A stretch of 64,000 bases of DNA from Erythrobacter rubeus (lineage in GTDB: Bacteria > Pseudomonadota > Alphaproteobacteria > Sphingomonadales > Sphingomonadaceae), in NCBI RefSeq assembly GCF_014705715.1, contig NZ_JACXLC010000001.1:2028457-2092456 (forward strand), read 5' to 3'. The notes below the pieces were generated by a model, which worked only from the letters and a program-made list of their open reading frames with translations, ran no database searches and was not told the origin of the DNA. This document shows positions 18,300-28,469 of the stretch, piece after piece. Every line of letters starts with the position of its first letter. Position 1 is the first letter of the stretch. Both the position numbers and the translations under genes were made by a program.

Positions 18300-18932
18300 A
18301 TGACTTTTTCACAATTCGATCCTGCAGCACAGAGCCGTGTGCCGTGGAACTTCGGCGCGAAGATCGGTCCCAAACGGCCATTCACTCAGAAACAGATCTG
18401 GGCGATCCGGTTTTTCCTCGATCGCGAGCGGCGCATTCGAGATCGAGCGCTCTTCGATTTGGCAATCGATAGCAAATTGAGAGGATGCGACCTCGTCGAG
18501 TTGAAAATTGGCAACCTTGTATCAGGACCGGATATTCGCAAACGAGCAGCAATTATGCAGCGCAAGACTGGAAGACCTGTCCAATTTGAGATTGCGAAGG
18601 ATGCTCGGGATAGCCTGTTTGCTTGGCTTAAGCTTCGTGGAGGGTCTGTCGAGGACTATGTCTTTCCTAGCCGCGTCGACCACTCGCGCCATCTCAGCAC
18701 GCGCCAATATGCTCGGCTCGTTGATGAGTGGGTGGAGGCAATTGGGCTTCGGGCTGAGGACTACGGCACGCACTCTCTTCGCCGCACAAAAGCTTCGATC
18801 ATCTATAAGGCGACGGGTAACATTCGCGCGATCCAGATTTTGCTGGGACATTCCAAAATCGAAAACACCGTCCGATATCTTGGTGTCGATATTGAAGGCG
18901 CTCTCACGCTTGCTGAGAAAACCGAAATCTGA
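18300..18932 (+). CDS. Short tyrosine recombinase / integrase-family protein
   Basis: A 210-residue protein with only the catalytic domain of the phage integrase family. The catalytic set is visible: Arg in DSKLRGCDLVELKIGNL, H-x-x-R in GTHSLRRTKAS, His in LLGHSKIENTVRYL with the Tyr of VRYLGVD. The N-terminal SAM-like DNA-binding domain of most integrases is missing, as in a family of chromosomal stand-alone recombinases in Alphaproteobacteria. No att site, tRNA or other phage gene was seen nearby. AAGGAGAAG precedes the ATG. Confidence 0.82.
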   Translation: MTFSQFDPAAQSRVPWNFGAKIGPKRPFTQKQIWAIRFFLDRERRIRDRALFDLAIDSKLRGCDLVELKIGNLVSGPDIRKRAAIMQRKTGRPVQFEIAKDARDSLFAWLKLRGGSVEDYVFPSRVDHSRHLSTRQYARLVDEWVEAIGLRAEDYGTHSLRRTKASIIYKATGNIRAIQILLGHSKIENTVRYLGVDIEGALTLAEKTEI

Positions 18933-18956
18933 CCGTGTTTGGACGCCAGCTTAGAT

Positions 18957-19012
18957 CGAGCTGGCGTCCGCAATTGGGTGGAAAGCGGAAGGTCTGCTTT
19001 CGGGAATTTCCA
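18957..19012. repeat. Dispersed intergenic hairpin repeat, copy C
   Basis: GTCCGCAATTGGGTGG (18966-18981) followed by GAAAGC (18981-18986) and GCTTTC (18996-19001) is a hairpin of the same type as the copies at 7439 and 12135. It is directly downstream of the recombinase gene and before the convergent TetR gene. Confidence 0.5.
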
Positions 19013-19072
19013 CCACAAACCAGAATTAGCATTCAACTTCGAGAAGCAATCCCCCTGTGGTCCGCCGTCGCT

Positions 19073-19660
19073 TCAGTTGGAGCCCGCCGCGGCGCGGTCA
19101 ATCACCCCATCGATTGCTTTCGCCAGGTATGGGCCAACCTCATTTCCCGACCCCAGGCGGTGCAGAACCGCTTCCGCCACCAGCGAATTGATGAACGATG
19201 CGATCAATTCAACATTTCCGAACACAATCCCATCATCTGCAACCGCTTCTTCGAGCAGCGCACGTATGCGGGCGATCCCATGCAGATCTTCAATCGCGCT
19301 GGCCCGCTCTTGGCCCAGTGCGGATGGTCCGATCCGGAAGAGAATCGCGGCGACATCGGGATCCTTTACTTCATCCAGCCAAGCGATGCATCCGGTCTTC
19401 AGACGCTCCAATGAAGAACTGGCAATGCTGCCGCGCCCGAAGGCCCGCTCAAGGGTTGCTTCGGACTCTTGTGCGTATAGCGCCTCAATGATCTCACTCT
19501 TGCTCCGAAAGTGATGATAGAAAGCCCCTTTGCTCAGGCCGGTATCATCTAGAGTAAGCTGCGTCGTGGTCGCTTGCAGACCGTGCGACAACAGCAGTCT
19601 TCGAAACGCCTCCAGTAATCTTGCTCGCGTCGAAGCTGACCGCTCTTGCTGTTTGACCAT
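19073..19660 (-). CDS. TetR family transcriptional regulator
   Basis: A 195-residue regulator with a TetR HTH: STRARLLEAFRRLLLSHGLQ, then TTQLTLDDTGLSKGAFYHHFRSKSEIIEAL. The C-terminal half resembles the common TetR_C domains but gives no ligand. The longer ORF from 19732 adds 24 residues without family similarity, so the ATG at 19660 is chosen, with GGAGA just before it. It is divergent from an NTF2-like gene starting at 19731, a likely target. Confidence 0.85.
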   Translation of the reverse strand: MVKQQERSASTRARLLEAFRRLLLSHGLQATTTQLTLDDTGLSKGAFYHHFRSKSEIIEALYAQESEATLERAFGRGSIASSSLERLKTGCIAWLDEVKDPDVAAILFRIGPSALGQERASAIEDLHGIARIRALLEEAVADDGIVFGNVELIASFINSLVAEAVLHRLGSGNEVGPYLAKAIDGVIDRAAAGSN

Positions 19661-19730
19661 TCTCCAACCTTTACGAGCAAGCGAGCCAAGTGCAAACCGA
19701 CCACCGGTTTGTTTTAAGGAAAGCCACCTC

Positions 19731-20108
19731 ATGACTGATTATCTTGAAAGCCTCGACCACATGTTCGCTGTGTGGAATTCCACCCACGAAGCCGAACAGG
19801 ACCGGCTCGCGATTGCGGCGCTGGAGCACAATATTCAATTTGTCGATCCGAGACATAACATCGTCGGAAGGGATGCGTTCTTGCGGATGGTGCGCGAGAC
19901 TCAGGCAGAGCACCCTGGTCTACGATATGGGCGTTCTTGCGAGCCGCAGATGCAGAACAATCACTGTCGCTACCATTGGTCAATCCACCACGGCGACAAG
20001 GAAGTCATGACAGGGTTCGACGTCACGGAAGTGACCGATGCCGGCAAGATCATGAAGGTCATCGGGTTCTTCGGCGAACTTGACCGTTCTGAGTCCGCTT
20101 CCGGATAG
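19731..20108 (+). CDS. SnoaL/NTF2-like protein
   Basis: A 125-residue single-domain protein: MFAVWNSTHEAEQDRLAIAALEHNIQFVDP at the N-terminus and YHWSIHHGDKEVMTGFDVTEVTD at the C-terminal sheet fit the NTF2-like fold. Enzyme or binding role is not decided by the sequence. AAGGAA precedes the ATG at 19731; the longer ORF upstream runs across the TetR gene on the other strand. Its neighbour TetR gene is divergent. Confidence 0.72.
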   Translation: MTDYLESLDHMFAVWNSTHEAEQDRLAIAALEHNIQFVDPRHNIVGRDAFLRMVRETQAEHPGLRYGRSCEPQMQNNHCRYHWSIHHGDKEVMTGFDVTEVTDAGKIMKVIGFFGELDRSESASG

Positions 20109-20224
20109 CGCAAGTGAGCCTGCACATGTCCACAAATGAGGTCGGTAGGCGAATGACAGGATTTGGCTTGTCATCGCGCAAATACGGTCGTTGGTTCCAT
20201 GCGGAGGTCCGTAGGTTTCACACC

Positions 20225-20896
20225 TCAGACTGCCGGTCGTTCTTCGAATAACGCAGCCAGTTTCATGCCACATGCGCCACACGGCTTCAGCTTGCGCTTC
20301 AGCGCCGAGAGCCTGCGGTAAGGGAATTCGCCTCCAGCATAGTGCCTGATATCGACGTCAGTTGCGAAACAACCGCTAGGGCAACGGAGGCTCATCGCAA
20401 TTTTGGCCGCGTAGGCTTCAGCCAATGTCATGCGCCATAGCCGGTCGCGTTGTTTGGGGCGGTATTGATGCTCGTTCACCGCCTTCGCCTGTCCAGGCAT
20501 CCGGTTGAACAGTCGATAGCCCTGATGCAGCAGTTTTTGCGCCCAATGAATCTCTGCCTCCAGACTGTCGGCGCGAGACTTGCAGGTTTCCAAGATAATG
20601 ATGCCGGGTAGAGCACCATTCTGAGCCATCCGGTAGATCTCGTTATGCACGGATCCCTTGGTGCCCTGAAGGCCGAGCGCGCTCCGCATGTGGTTCTTGA
20701 AGCGTTTTGCCAGCTCGGAGGTCTCCCCGACATAGAGTGGGAGGCCGGGGTGTTGACCATACGGGTCGCGGCGCGAGGGGTCGTAGATCAGGTAGACGAC
20801 ATAGGCCGCAGGCCCGGCAAGAATACCCGCTTCCTCAGCAATCGCATCGATCAGCTTCTTGAGTTCCCAGCGGTTGGCGAAATTGGTTTTGGACAT
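20225..20896 (-). CDS. GIY-YIG nuclease-domain protein with C-terminal Cys motif
   Basis: A 223-residue protein. The GIY-YIG core is at residues ~30-125: YVVYLIYDPSR (GIY strand), LPLYVGETSELAKRFKNHM (YIG strand with the catalytic Arg) and RADSLEAEIHWAQKLL with the metal-binding Glu. GIY is replaced by YVVYL. The tail has CPSGC and CGACG, a likely zinc ribbon (residues ~165-215). The role is unknown; similar stand-alone proteins exist in restriction or repair contexts. CAAAGGAGAA precedes the ATG. Confidence 0.75.
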   Translation of the reverse strand: MSKTNFANRWELKKLIDAIAEEAGILAGPAAYVVYLIYDPSRRDPYGQHPGLPLYVGETSELAKRFKNHMRSALGLQGTKGSVHNEIYRMAQNGALPGIIILETCKSRADSLEAEIHWAQKLLHQGYRLFNRMPGQAKAVNEHQYRPKQRDRLWRMTLAEAYAAKIAMSLRCPSGCFATDVDIRHYAGGEFPYRRLSALKRKLKPCGACGMKLAALFEERPAV

Positions 20897-21036
20897 CGAA
20901 CTTCTCCTTTGTTCGATGCTTCCCCTCCCTCTCCTCCCTTTCTGACCTGCCCTATCCCTGATTTCCTCAACGCGACGAGAGAGATCGTTGCTCGCAAATG
21001 CTCATCGCCATAGGCTGAGCGGAAAAGGGGCCAGCA

Positions 21037-21549
21037 ATGCCTGGATCATTCAATCCTGACTCGTTCGATATCGGCAGTTTCGATCTCGACATCACACTGA
21101 AAGACGCGGCGGCGGATGAGGCGAATCGACCTACCCGCCGCATGCTGGCAAACGCCTGTATCGGCGTCGATGCATTCGATGCCTACTATGCCACGCTCGA
21201 ACTCTTCGAAGCGCTGCAGGCGGTCCACGAGCAATGCGCTGGGGCGAAGGAGAAGCTGGCGCGCATCCTGTCGACCCAGTGTGACGATTTTCAGCACTGC
21301 CTGTACTATTCACTCGCTGGCCGCGGAGTCGTTCAGATGCTCGACGATCTCGAGTGGTTGATGCACATCCTTCGAGCACGGACTAAAATCTCAGCTGAAT
21401 GCCTGCGAAATGGCGGGAGCGTACAAGCAGCTGGTCCGCCTTACATTTGTGCTGAGCCCGATGGCCCCATTCCTACAGCAAACGCAGACTTCGAACTCGG
21501 CGCGTCATGGTTTCTCGATCCCGAACTGGGTGGGCTGCCAAGCGACTGA
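21037..21549 (+). CDS. Hypothetical protein
   Basis: A 170-residue acidic protein with no recognised domain. It begins with a low-complexity D/S/F stretch (FNPDSFDIGSFDLDITLKD), then a helical part (YYATLELFEALQAVHEQCAGAKEKLARIL and LAGRGVVQMLDDLEWLMHILRAR). AAAAGGGG lies before the ATG at the right distance, and codon choice is like that of neighbours, so it is probably real. Confidence 0.5.
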   Translation: MPGSFNPDSFDIGSFDLDITLKDAAADEANRPTRRMLANACIGVDAFDAYYATLELFEALQAVHEQCAGAKEKLARILSTQCDDFQHCLYYSLAGRGVVQMLDDLEWLMHILRARTKISAECLRNGGSVQAAGPPYICAEPDGPIPTANADFELGASWFLDPELGGLPSD

Positions 21550-22217
21550 TCCGATGCAGGTCGATCTTTTCTCAGGTCTCGGTGTGATGGGATTGGGCCT
21601 GCTTCCGTCAGCTTTGCGCCCCAATTCCGGACATTGAGCAGGTTGTATTACTCGCCGAAAAGCGGCCATTCGTTCTCGTTTCATCTGCCAGACCCAAGCT
21701 GGGTTCGCTTGTCAGCAGAGCAACGGAAGCTGATATGCATTAAATGAATTTACGAAGGTTGTATCTGAAATTTGCGTCAATTTTTGACTCAATCGATCGA
21801 GGGAAGACAACCTCTAAAGAAGTGAAGCCAAATCGCCCATTTCGGCCATGTGTCCCACAAGCATACGCATCAGGCACTGTCCAAATCCGAGATTGCAAGG
21901 AAGGGCAATGAGCGCGCAACCGCCATGGGAGGTAAAGGATCTATGTATAGACGCAACGCAGGTAAGGACGCGATACTGCCCTCAGCTGCGCGATAAGCTC
22001 GGTCTGCGGGTCGCCACGAACCTAGTCGAGCCCGCCTCGCTAAAGCGATGGCAGCCGAAGTGTCGGACAGCATAGCTATTTCAGCATTCCCGCAGTACAA
22101 GCAGTTTTTACAGGGTCGGCGTAACTAGTCGCTGGTTTGGTCCGAACAGCATGGCAGCCGCGCTCGTCAAAGGTTTCGAAAAGACAGCGCGCTTCAATTT
22201 TTTTTGGAGAATAGATC
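21550..22217. other. 668-base gap without a convincing gene
   Basis: Several short ORFs on both strands (for example around 21848-22075 and 21870-22100) lack motifs and ribosome-binding sites. Around 21620-21680 there is a partial relative of the dispersed hairpin repeat (CCAATTCCGGACATTGAGC, then AAAAGCGGCCATTCG). The middle part is rather AT-rich compared with the rest of the window. Confidence 0.4.
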
Positions 22218-22559
22218 ATGCTTCGTACCGCTTTGTTTGCTGCCGTCGGTGCAGCCGCAATCGTTTCCACACCTGTGATAGCGCAGGGTCATCAAGACCC
22301 GACGGTTTCAAGGACAATCAGCTACAGCGATCTCGACTTAAGCACGCGTGGAGATCAGGAAAAGTTTCAAAGACGCCTCGAAATTGCGGCTCAGAACGCC
22401 TGCCATACTTCGAGTAATGTGACCCTTCGCGAGAAAACGAAGCAGGCAAAATGCTTGAAGGTCGCGCGGGCCAGCTACGAGCGTCAGTTCGAATTGGCGG
22501 TAGCGACAGCGCAAAAGCCGCGCGTGGCCGCGGCAGGTGTTGCAATCCAGCGCCGGTAA
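22218..22559 (+). CDS. UrcA family protein
   Basis: A 113-residue secreted protein with a signal peptide (MLRTALFAAVGAAAIVSTPVIA). The mature part has the UrcA pattern: SYSDLDLSTRGDQEKFQRRLEIAAQNAC, then C and KCLKVARASYERQFELAVA, with two Cys. UrcA proteins are small periplasmic proteins of Sphingomonadales and Caulobacterales with no known activity. Start has GGAGA upstream. Confidence 0.85.
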   Translation: MLRTALFAAVGAAAIVSTPVIAQGHQDPTVSRTISYSDLDLSTRGDQEKFQRRLEIAAQNACHTSSNVTLREKTKQAKCLKVARASYERQFELAVATAQKPRVAAAGVAIQRR

Positions 22560-22576
22560 TTACGATGGAAGGCCCA

Positions 22577-22616
22577 GTAGAAGCGTGACGCCCGAGTCCA
22601 AGGCCACGCTTTCTAC
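22577..22616 (+). terminator. Possible terminator hairpin after the UrcA gene
   Basis: GTAGAAGCGTG (22577-22587) can pair with CACGCTTTCTAC (22605-22616) with one bulge, followed by TTCATCC. The T content after it is weak. Confidence 0.3.
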
Positions 22617-22714
22617 TTCATCCACAAATCATCAAAGTCCGCTGCAGAGTCGTCCTCTGCGAAGCTCAGCGCGGATGTGGCCGCTGTCGTCTCCGATATG
22701 CGTCGATGCCGGGC

Positions 22715-24687
<1,973 letters not shown>

Positions 24688-24692
24688 TCATC

Positions 24693-25187
24693 TTACGATG
24701 GCGACGCGTCAAGGACCTGCGATCTCAGCGAGCTGAAATGGACGCTCAGTGCTTTCCACTCCCCCTCATGCATGACGCACGTCGCCGTGGCAAACCCCGG
24801 TCGCAACCGGAATCCGGCATCGCGCGGTTTGCCTCGCTCGATATAGAATGCTGATACCACTGCGCTCCCATCGGCAAGTTCGACGATCTCGATATCCTGC
24901 GACATCCATTCGTGCAAATCCCAGTTCTCTGCATGAAAATTGAGATGATCCTGGTACGCTGAATAATCCATGGGAAACGGAACGTCATTGGTCACCGCGA
25001 GACCATCGGGCAGGAGAAAGCCGAGCCGCCGCCCCGCCTCGAAAGTGCCCTGATGGGCGGCAAGAAACGCTTTTGCTGCATCGCTCGAACCGCTCGATCT
25101 GTTTTGCGCCACCGCCGAAACCGGGGCCATCGCCGAACCAGCGGCAACGGAAGATACGACCATGAAACTGCGCCTTGTGTTTTGCAT
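24693..25187 (-). CDS. NTF2-like protein with Tat-type signal
   Basis: A 164-residue protein. The N-terminus NTRRSFMVVSSVAAGSAM carries a twin-arginine motif (R-R-S-F-M), so a folded protein is probably exported. The rest is an NTF2/SnoaL-like domain (DYSAYQDHLNFHAENWDLHEWMSQDIEIV and FRLRPGFATATCVMHEGEWKALSVHFSS). It is clearly related to the 133-residue cytoplasmic paralogue encoded just upstream in the operon (shared GKPxDAGFRLRP). GAGGGAG precedes the ATG. Substrate unknown. Confidence 0.75.
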   Translation of the reverse strand: MQNTRRSFMVVSSVAAGSAMAPVSAVAQNRSSGSSDAAKAFLAAHQGTFEAGRRLGFLLPDGLAVTNDVPFPMDYSAYQDHLNFHAENWDLHEWMSQDIEIVELADGSAVVSAFYIERGKPRDAGFRLRPGFATATCVMHEGEWKALSVHFSSLRSQVLDASPS

Positions 25188-25199
25188 CGTTTCGCTCCC

Positions 25200-25601
25200 T
25201 CAACCTGGTGACTGCTCGCTGACATGCCCGACAATCGGGCTCTGATGCCAGCTCGTGACACGCCAACCACCCTCGGTCTTTGTCCAGCTTTGAGAGAACA
25301 TCATCGGGCGCAGACGAAATCCTGCGTCTTTGGGTTTGCCTCGGAACATCGAGAACCCGACAGCGACGCCGGTATCACCGTGCTCACGAAACCGCATTTG
25401 CTGCGGTTTCCAGGCAAAGCCCTCCCAGTTTTCGGGGCCGTGAAACGAGATGTGATCCTGAAAGCCGGCTCGGTCGACCCGGAATGGCAAATCCTCATCC
25501 ATTATCACCGCGTCGGGTTCGATCAGGCCATAGAAACCATCGAGATCGCCCGTTGCGAGCGCTCCGACTAGACTGTCGAACGCTTGCTCCAATTCACTCA
25601 T
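25200..25601 (-). CDS. NTF2-like protein
   Basis: A 133-residue NTF2-like protein: LVGALATGDLDGFYGLIEPDAVIMDEDLPFRVD, then FRGKPKDAGFRLRPMMFSQSWTKTEGGWRVTSWHQS. It shares with the next gene product the block FxxGKPxDAGFRLRP, so the two are duplicates, one with and one without a signal. Possibly a small enzyme or ligand-binding protein in the cluster. The gap to the upstream hydrolase is 75 bases. Confidence 0.75.
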   Translation of the reverse strand: MSELEQAFDSLVGALATGDLDGFYGLIEPDAVIMDEDLPFRVDRAGFQDHISFHGPENWEGFAWKPQQMRFREHGDTGVAVGFSMFRGKPKDAGFRLRPMMFSQSWTKTEGGWRVTSWHQSPIVGHVSEQSPG

Positions 25602-25676
25602 TTCTCACGCCCCTTCTTCTGGAGTTGTCTGGGAATCGATCGGCCTTTTCGACTGCGAAGCGAGTATTTCATGGTC

Positions 25677-26468
25677 TTATGCCAAGCCTTCGATGAATTC
25701 ACCGAGCGCCTTTGCAACCCCTTCCGGGTCCCGATCCGGTTGGAAATCGGAGCCGCCCACAATCGACTGTTTCGCATCGGGCCGCATTTCGCCAGCGCGT
25801 TCGAAGAGCGGCCACAAGACATCGTCCTTCGAGCACATGATATGAAGCGGTATGTCGACGGAACGGAAAGCGCCCTCTACGTCCTGGTTCCAGACCGCGC
25901 TGAATGCCATCGGCATAGTATCGCGTGCCGTCAGGTGATCCGCCATCTCACGGCAGTGCAAATCGACGCTGCTGGCTGCGCCGATCAATTCGAGATACTT
26001 CCACGCGGTCATCAGGAATTCGCCAGATGCCTCGGCTTCGAAGGGCCGGACAAAGGTCTTCCGATACTCGGCCTTTTCCTCCTCGTTGACGAGAACCGGA
26101 CCAATAAGCGTCAGCGATTCCAGCCGATCCGGGTAGGCGCGCGGCATCTCGACCGCCGCGCAGCCGCCGGTGTGATGACCGCAGGCATGAAAGGTCGAAA
26201 TTCCCAAGTCGTCTATGGCTTCCATCAGCCGGTCCGCAACAAAACGCATGTCGGGTATTTCGCCTGGCTGATAGGACTGACCGAAGCCGGGGCTGTCCAG
26301 CGATATGCAGTGATATCTGTCGTCGAGGCGCGCCATCACTTTTTCGAACATGACGCCAGAAGATGCTGTCTGGTGAAAGAAGCATATCGTCGGATTGGCC
26401 GGGTCACCTGCTTCACGCAGGTGTATCTGCCCATCGCGGCAGTCGGCATAGCGGCGCCTTATGCTCAC
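25677..26468 (-). CDS. Alpha/beta hydrolase with atypical nucleophile motif
   Basis: A 263-residue alpha/beta hydrolase. FFHQTASSGVMFEKV is the oxyanion loop and SLDSPGFGQS follows. The nucleophile elbow, usually G-x-S-x-G, reads ACGHHTGGCAA, with His in place of Ser. A further Asp is in MCSKDDVLWP; the usual catalytic His near the end is not obvious (GGSDFQP). The same elbow is present in the paralogue at 32148-32936. Hydrolysis by a normal Ser mechanism is therefore doubtful; a lyase, oxygenase-like or binding role is possible. The start codon is GTG; the gene has no close ATG. Confidence 0.78.
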   Translation of the reverse strand: MSIRRRYADCRDGQIHLREAGDPANPTICFFHQTASSGVMFEKVMARLDDRYHCISLDSPGFGQSYQPGEIPDMRFVADRLMEAIDDLGISTFHACGHHTGGCAAVEMPRAYPDRLESLTLIGPVLVNEEEKAEYRKTFVRPFEAEASGEFLMTAWKYLELIGAASSVDLHCREMADHLTARDTMPMAFSAVWNQDVEGAFRSVDIPLHIMCSKDDVLWPLFERAGEMRPDAKQSIVGGSDFQPDRDPEGVAKALGEFIEGLA

Positions 26469-26528
26469 GTTCCGGATCCCATCGGCGGAAGCCTGTGCTG
26501 GAAACGAGCGAGCATATGGATCATCGCC

Positions 26529-26888
26529 TTATTCATTTTCCACGAGCTTGATCGCTTCGTCGTAGTTTGGACGCTCACTCGCCGCCGCTTTCTGCAGTTC
26601 CTCGCGCTCTTGGTGGACGATTCTGAGCACGTTGCCGAGGTACTCGTCACGCCACGCATCGCGCTCCTCGCGGACCTCCGGGGCCGGTACATAATTGTCG
26701 ATTGCCGATCGCGATACCGCACCGTCAGCCTCGAGTAATCGCTCCAAAGTATCGAGCCTGTCTCGCAGCACCGCGACCTCTCCAGCCAGCGCCATCGTGA
26801 TCGAGAGGTTTTTCTCGATCGCCGGACCCTCGAAATATTCGGGACGCTGACCCTTGGCCTTTTTCTGCAGTTCGACTTTTTCCGACAT
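26529..26888 (-). CDS. Small coiled-coil protein of unknown function
   Basis: A 119-residue, charged, helical protein. The segment from residue ~25 to ~55 (EKNLSITMALAGEVAVLRDRLDTLERLL) is likely a coiled coil, and a second helix with alternating charged residues (REERDAWRDEYLGNVLRIVHQEREEL) follows. No DNA-binding or catalytic motif was recognised. It is inside a catabolic operon between a methyltransferase and a hydrolase gene, with a good ribosome-binding site (GAGAGGGA), so it is probably a real accessory protein. Confidence 0.6.
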   Translation of the reverse strand: MSEKVELQKKAKGQRPEYFEGPAIEKNLSITMALAGEVAVLRDRLDTLERLLEADGAVSRSAIDNYVPAPEVREERDAWRDEYLGNVLRIVHQEREELQKAAASERPNYDEAIKLVENE

Positions 26889-26921
26889 CAGTCCCTCTCG
26901 ATTGAATACGACCTTTGGGGC

Positions 26922-26960
26922 GGCACGGAAGGTTGGGGGTCGGGACGTACCTTCCGTGCC
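26922..26960. other. Perfect 12-bp inverted repeat between operon genes
   Basis: GGCACGGAAGGT (26922-26933) pairs perfectly with ACCTTCCGTGCC (26949-26960) around a G-rich loop. It lies between the stop of the methyltransferase (26980) and the start of the 119-residue protein gene. No T-run follows in the direction of transcription, so it may act as an mRNA stabiliser or processing site rather than a terminator. Confidence 0.6.
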
Positions 26961-26979
26961 TTAAAACGATCCGCGAAAG

Positions 26980-28152
26980 CTATTTGCGTGCGCCCCACAC
27001 CCACCAGGCACCCCCGCCGCCGAAATCACCGCCTTGGAACACTTTGGTTCGGCGAGCTTCTTCCGCCTCGAACGCACTTGGCTGATATGCCTCGAATGCG
27101 GTTCCCGGGTCGAAGCCGGTTTCCTTGGCGATATCTTCGGCCTTGATTTCGTGGCTCGCGCCCCAGAAAGGCTCATTGTTGTTGCGGGTATCCCAATCGA
27201 GCATGAAGGCATCATAGGCCGGAAGGTCGCGATAGGGCGGCGTTTCCGCATGGATGACAATGCCTCCGTCGCTCAGCAACCGGTGGCATTCGCGCATGAT
27301 TGACCGGATTGCACGGTGGCTGGTCTCGTGCACGAGAATGTGGCTGACGATGAGATCGAAGAAGCCGTCTTCGAAATCGGTCTTCTCTGCGTTTTGTTGA
27401 CTGAAATGAATCGGCTTGCCCATCGATTTCGCACGCGCGTGAGCATAGCGAAGGACCGGCGCACCAACGTCGATGCCGTAGACTTCGGCATCGGGATAGG
27501 CATCGACATAGGGCAGCGTGGAATGGCCGACGGTGCAGCCCATATCGAGAATGCGGCGCGGTTTGAAATCGGGATAATTCTCTTTCAGATAAGCGATGGT
27601 GGTGTCGCCGATATCCGAATTGAGCGGTCCCATCCGGCCCATCGCGTAAATATAGACGGCACGGTCATAGACAGCGCCATTGGCGACATCCTTATCCGTG
27701 AATTCGGTGTGGTAACCGCCCGGCATACAGTGAATGTCGACAGCATTGTGATACTTGGGGACTTCCAGGCTCTCGTCGAGCCGCAACGACCCGCATTCTG
27801 CTCCATCCTCGGATTTCGCGATCAAATCACCTAGTTGACGCTCGACCGGAATTTGGGTCGACTTCCACATCATTTCCTGGCTGTTGCGCTGCAGCGCGCT
27901 CCAGAACCGGAAATAGCTGTCGGTCTCCATGGCCTTGCGGACGTCGTGCATCGTTTCGGGCTCCCGGCCCTGCTCCTTGGCAAACGCTTTCGCTGCGCGG
28001 CCGTCGAAAGCGTCTTTGTTGCCGACCGACACTTGGCTTGCCAGATGGAACTTCAAGCTCTTTACGAATTCCTGCCGCGCGAACTCGTCCGATGTCGTTT
28101 CAGGCAGTACTGCGTGAACGTACTGGTTCTTGAGATCTGTTGGTGCGTTCAT
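26980..28152 (-). CDS. Class I SAM-dependent methyltransferase
   Basis: A 390-residue protein with a C-terminal class I methyltransferase fold. Motif I is RILDMGCTVGHSTLPYV, with EVYGIDVGAPVL for the acidic residue, and FFDLIVSHILVHE for the post-I strand. The first ~190 residues are extra and do not match a known domain. It may methylate or, if run in reverse with other cofactors, handle a methyl group of the unknown substrate. It overlaps the upstream HTH gene by ATGA, with CAGGAG before the ATG. Confidence 0.83.
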   Translation of the reverse strand: MNAPTDLKNQYVHAVLPETTSDEFARQEFVKSLKFHLASQVSVGNKDAFDGRAAKAFAKEQGREPETMHDVRKAMETDSYFRFWSALQRNSQEMMWKSTQIPVERQLGDLIAKSEDGAECGSLRLDESLEVPKYHNAVDIHCMPGGYHTEFTDKDVANGAVYDRAVYIYAMGRMGPLNSDIGDTTIAYLKENYPDFKPRRILDMGCTVGHSTLPYVDAYPDAEVYGIDVGAPVLRYAHARAKSMGKPIHFSQQNAEKTDFEDGFFDLIVSHILVHETSHRAIRSIMRECHRLLSDGGIVIHAETPPYRDLPAYDAFMLDWDTRNNNEPFWGASHEIKAEDIAKETGFDPGTAFEAYQPSAFEAEEARRTKVFQGGDFGGGGAWWVWGARK

Positions 28153-28469
28153 GTCAGGCTCCTGGTGTTGACGGGGTTGGGCGGCGCTACTGACCGGTGC
28201 GCCGTTGGGTGAGTTCGTTCCTCGATCATACGCTCGCTATCGCGCAGCGCATCGCGGATTCGCCATGCCGTGCGGTGACTCACACCGCATTTCGCGCAGA
28301 GGGCCCGCAAAGTGATCCCCCCTTGGTTTGCAGCATAGAGAGAGGCTGCGCGCAGCCAGACCTCACGGCGCAGTTTCGAATAGGGCGGAGGACAACCGCC
28401 CGGCAGCATTTCCAGCAAGCGTTCGGCATGGTATGCCCGATCGGAAGTCGCTGGCGCTGCGCCTTTCAT
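28149..28469 (-). CDS. Small helix-turn-helix protein
   Basis: A 106-residue basic protein. LRALCAKCGVSHRTAWRIRDALRDSE has the shape of a helix-turn-helix (A-x-x-x-G-V-S-x-x-T-A-W-R). Such a motif is also found in transposases, but no other part of a transposase is present. It overlaps both neighbours by 4 bases (cupin stop/ATG and ATG/methyltransferase), so it was translated with them as part of the operon. Possibly a small DNA-binding regulator of the cluster. Confidence 0.55.
   Translation of the reverse strand: MKGAAPATSDRAYHAERLLEMLPGGCPPPYSKLRREVWLRAASLYAANQGGITLRALCAKCGVSHRTAWRIRDALRDSERMIEERTHPTAHRSVAPPNPVNTRSLT

Noticed and set aside
18300..18932. Prophage or integrative element at the recombinase.
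   Set aside because: No tRNA, no att-like repeats and no other phage gene were found around it.
21848..22100. Overlapping short frames on both strands before the UrcA gene.
   Set aside because: No start context or domain, and the frames overlap each other.
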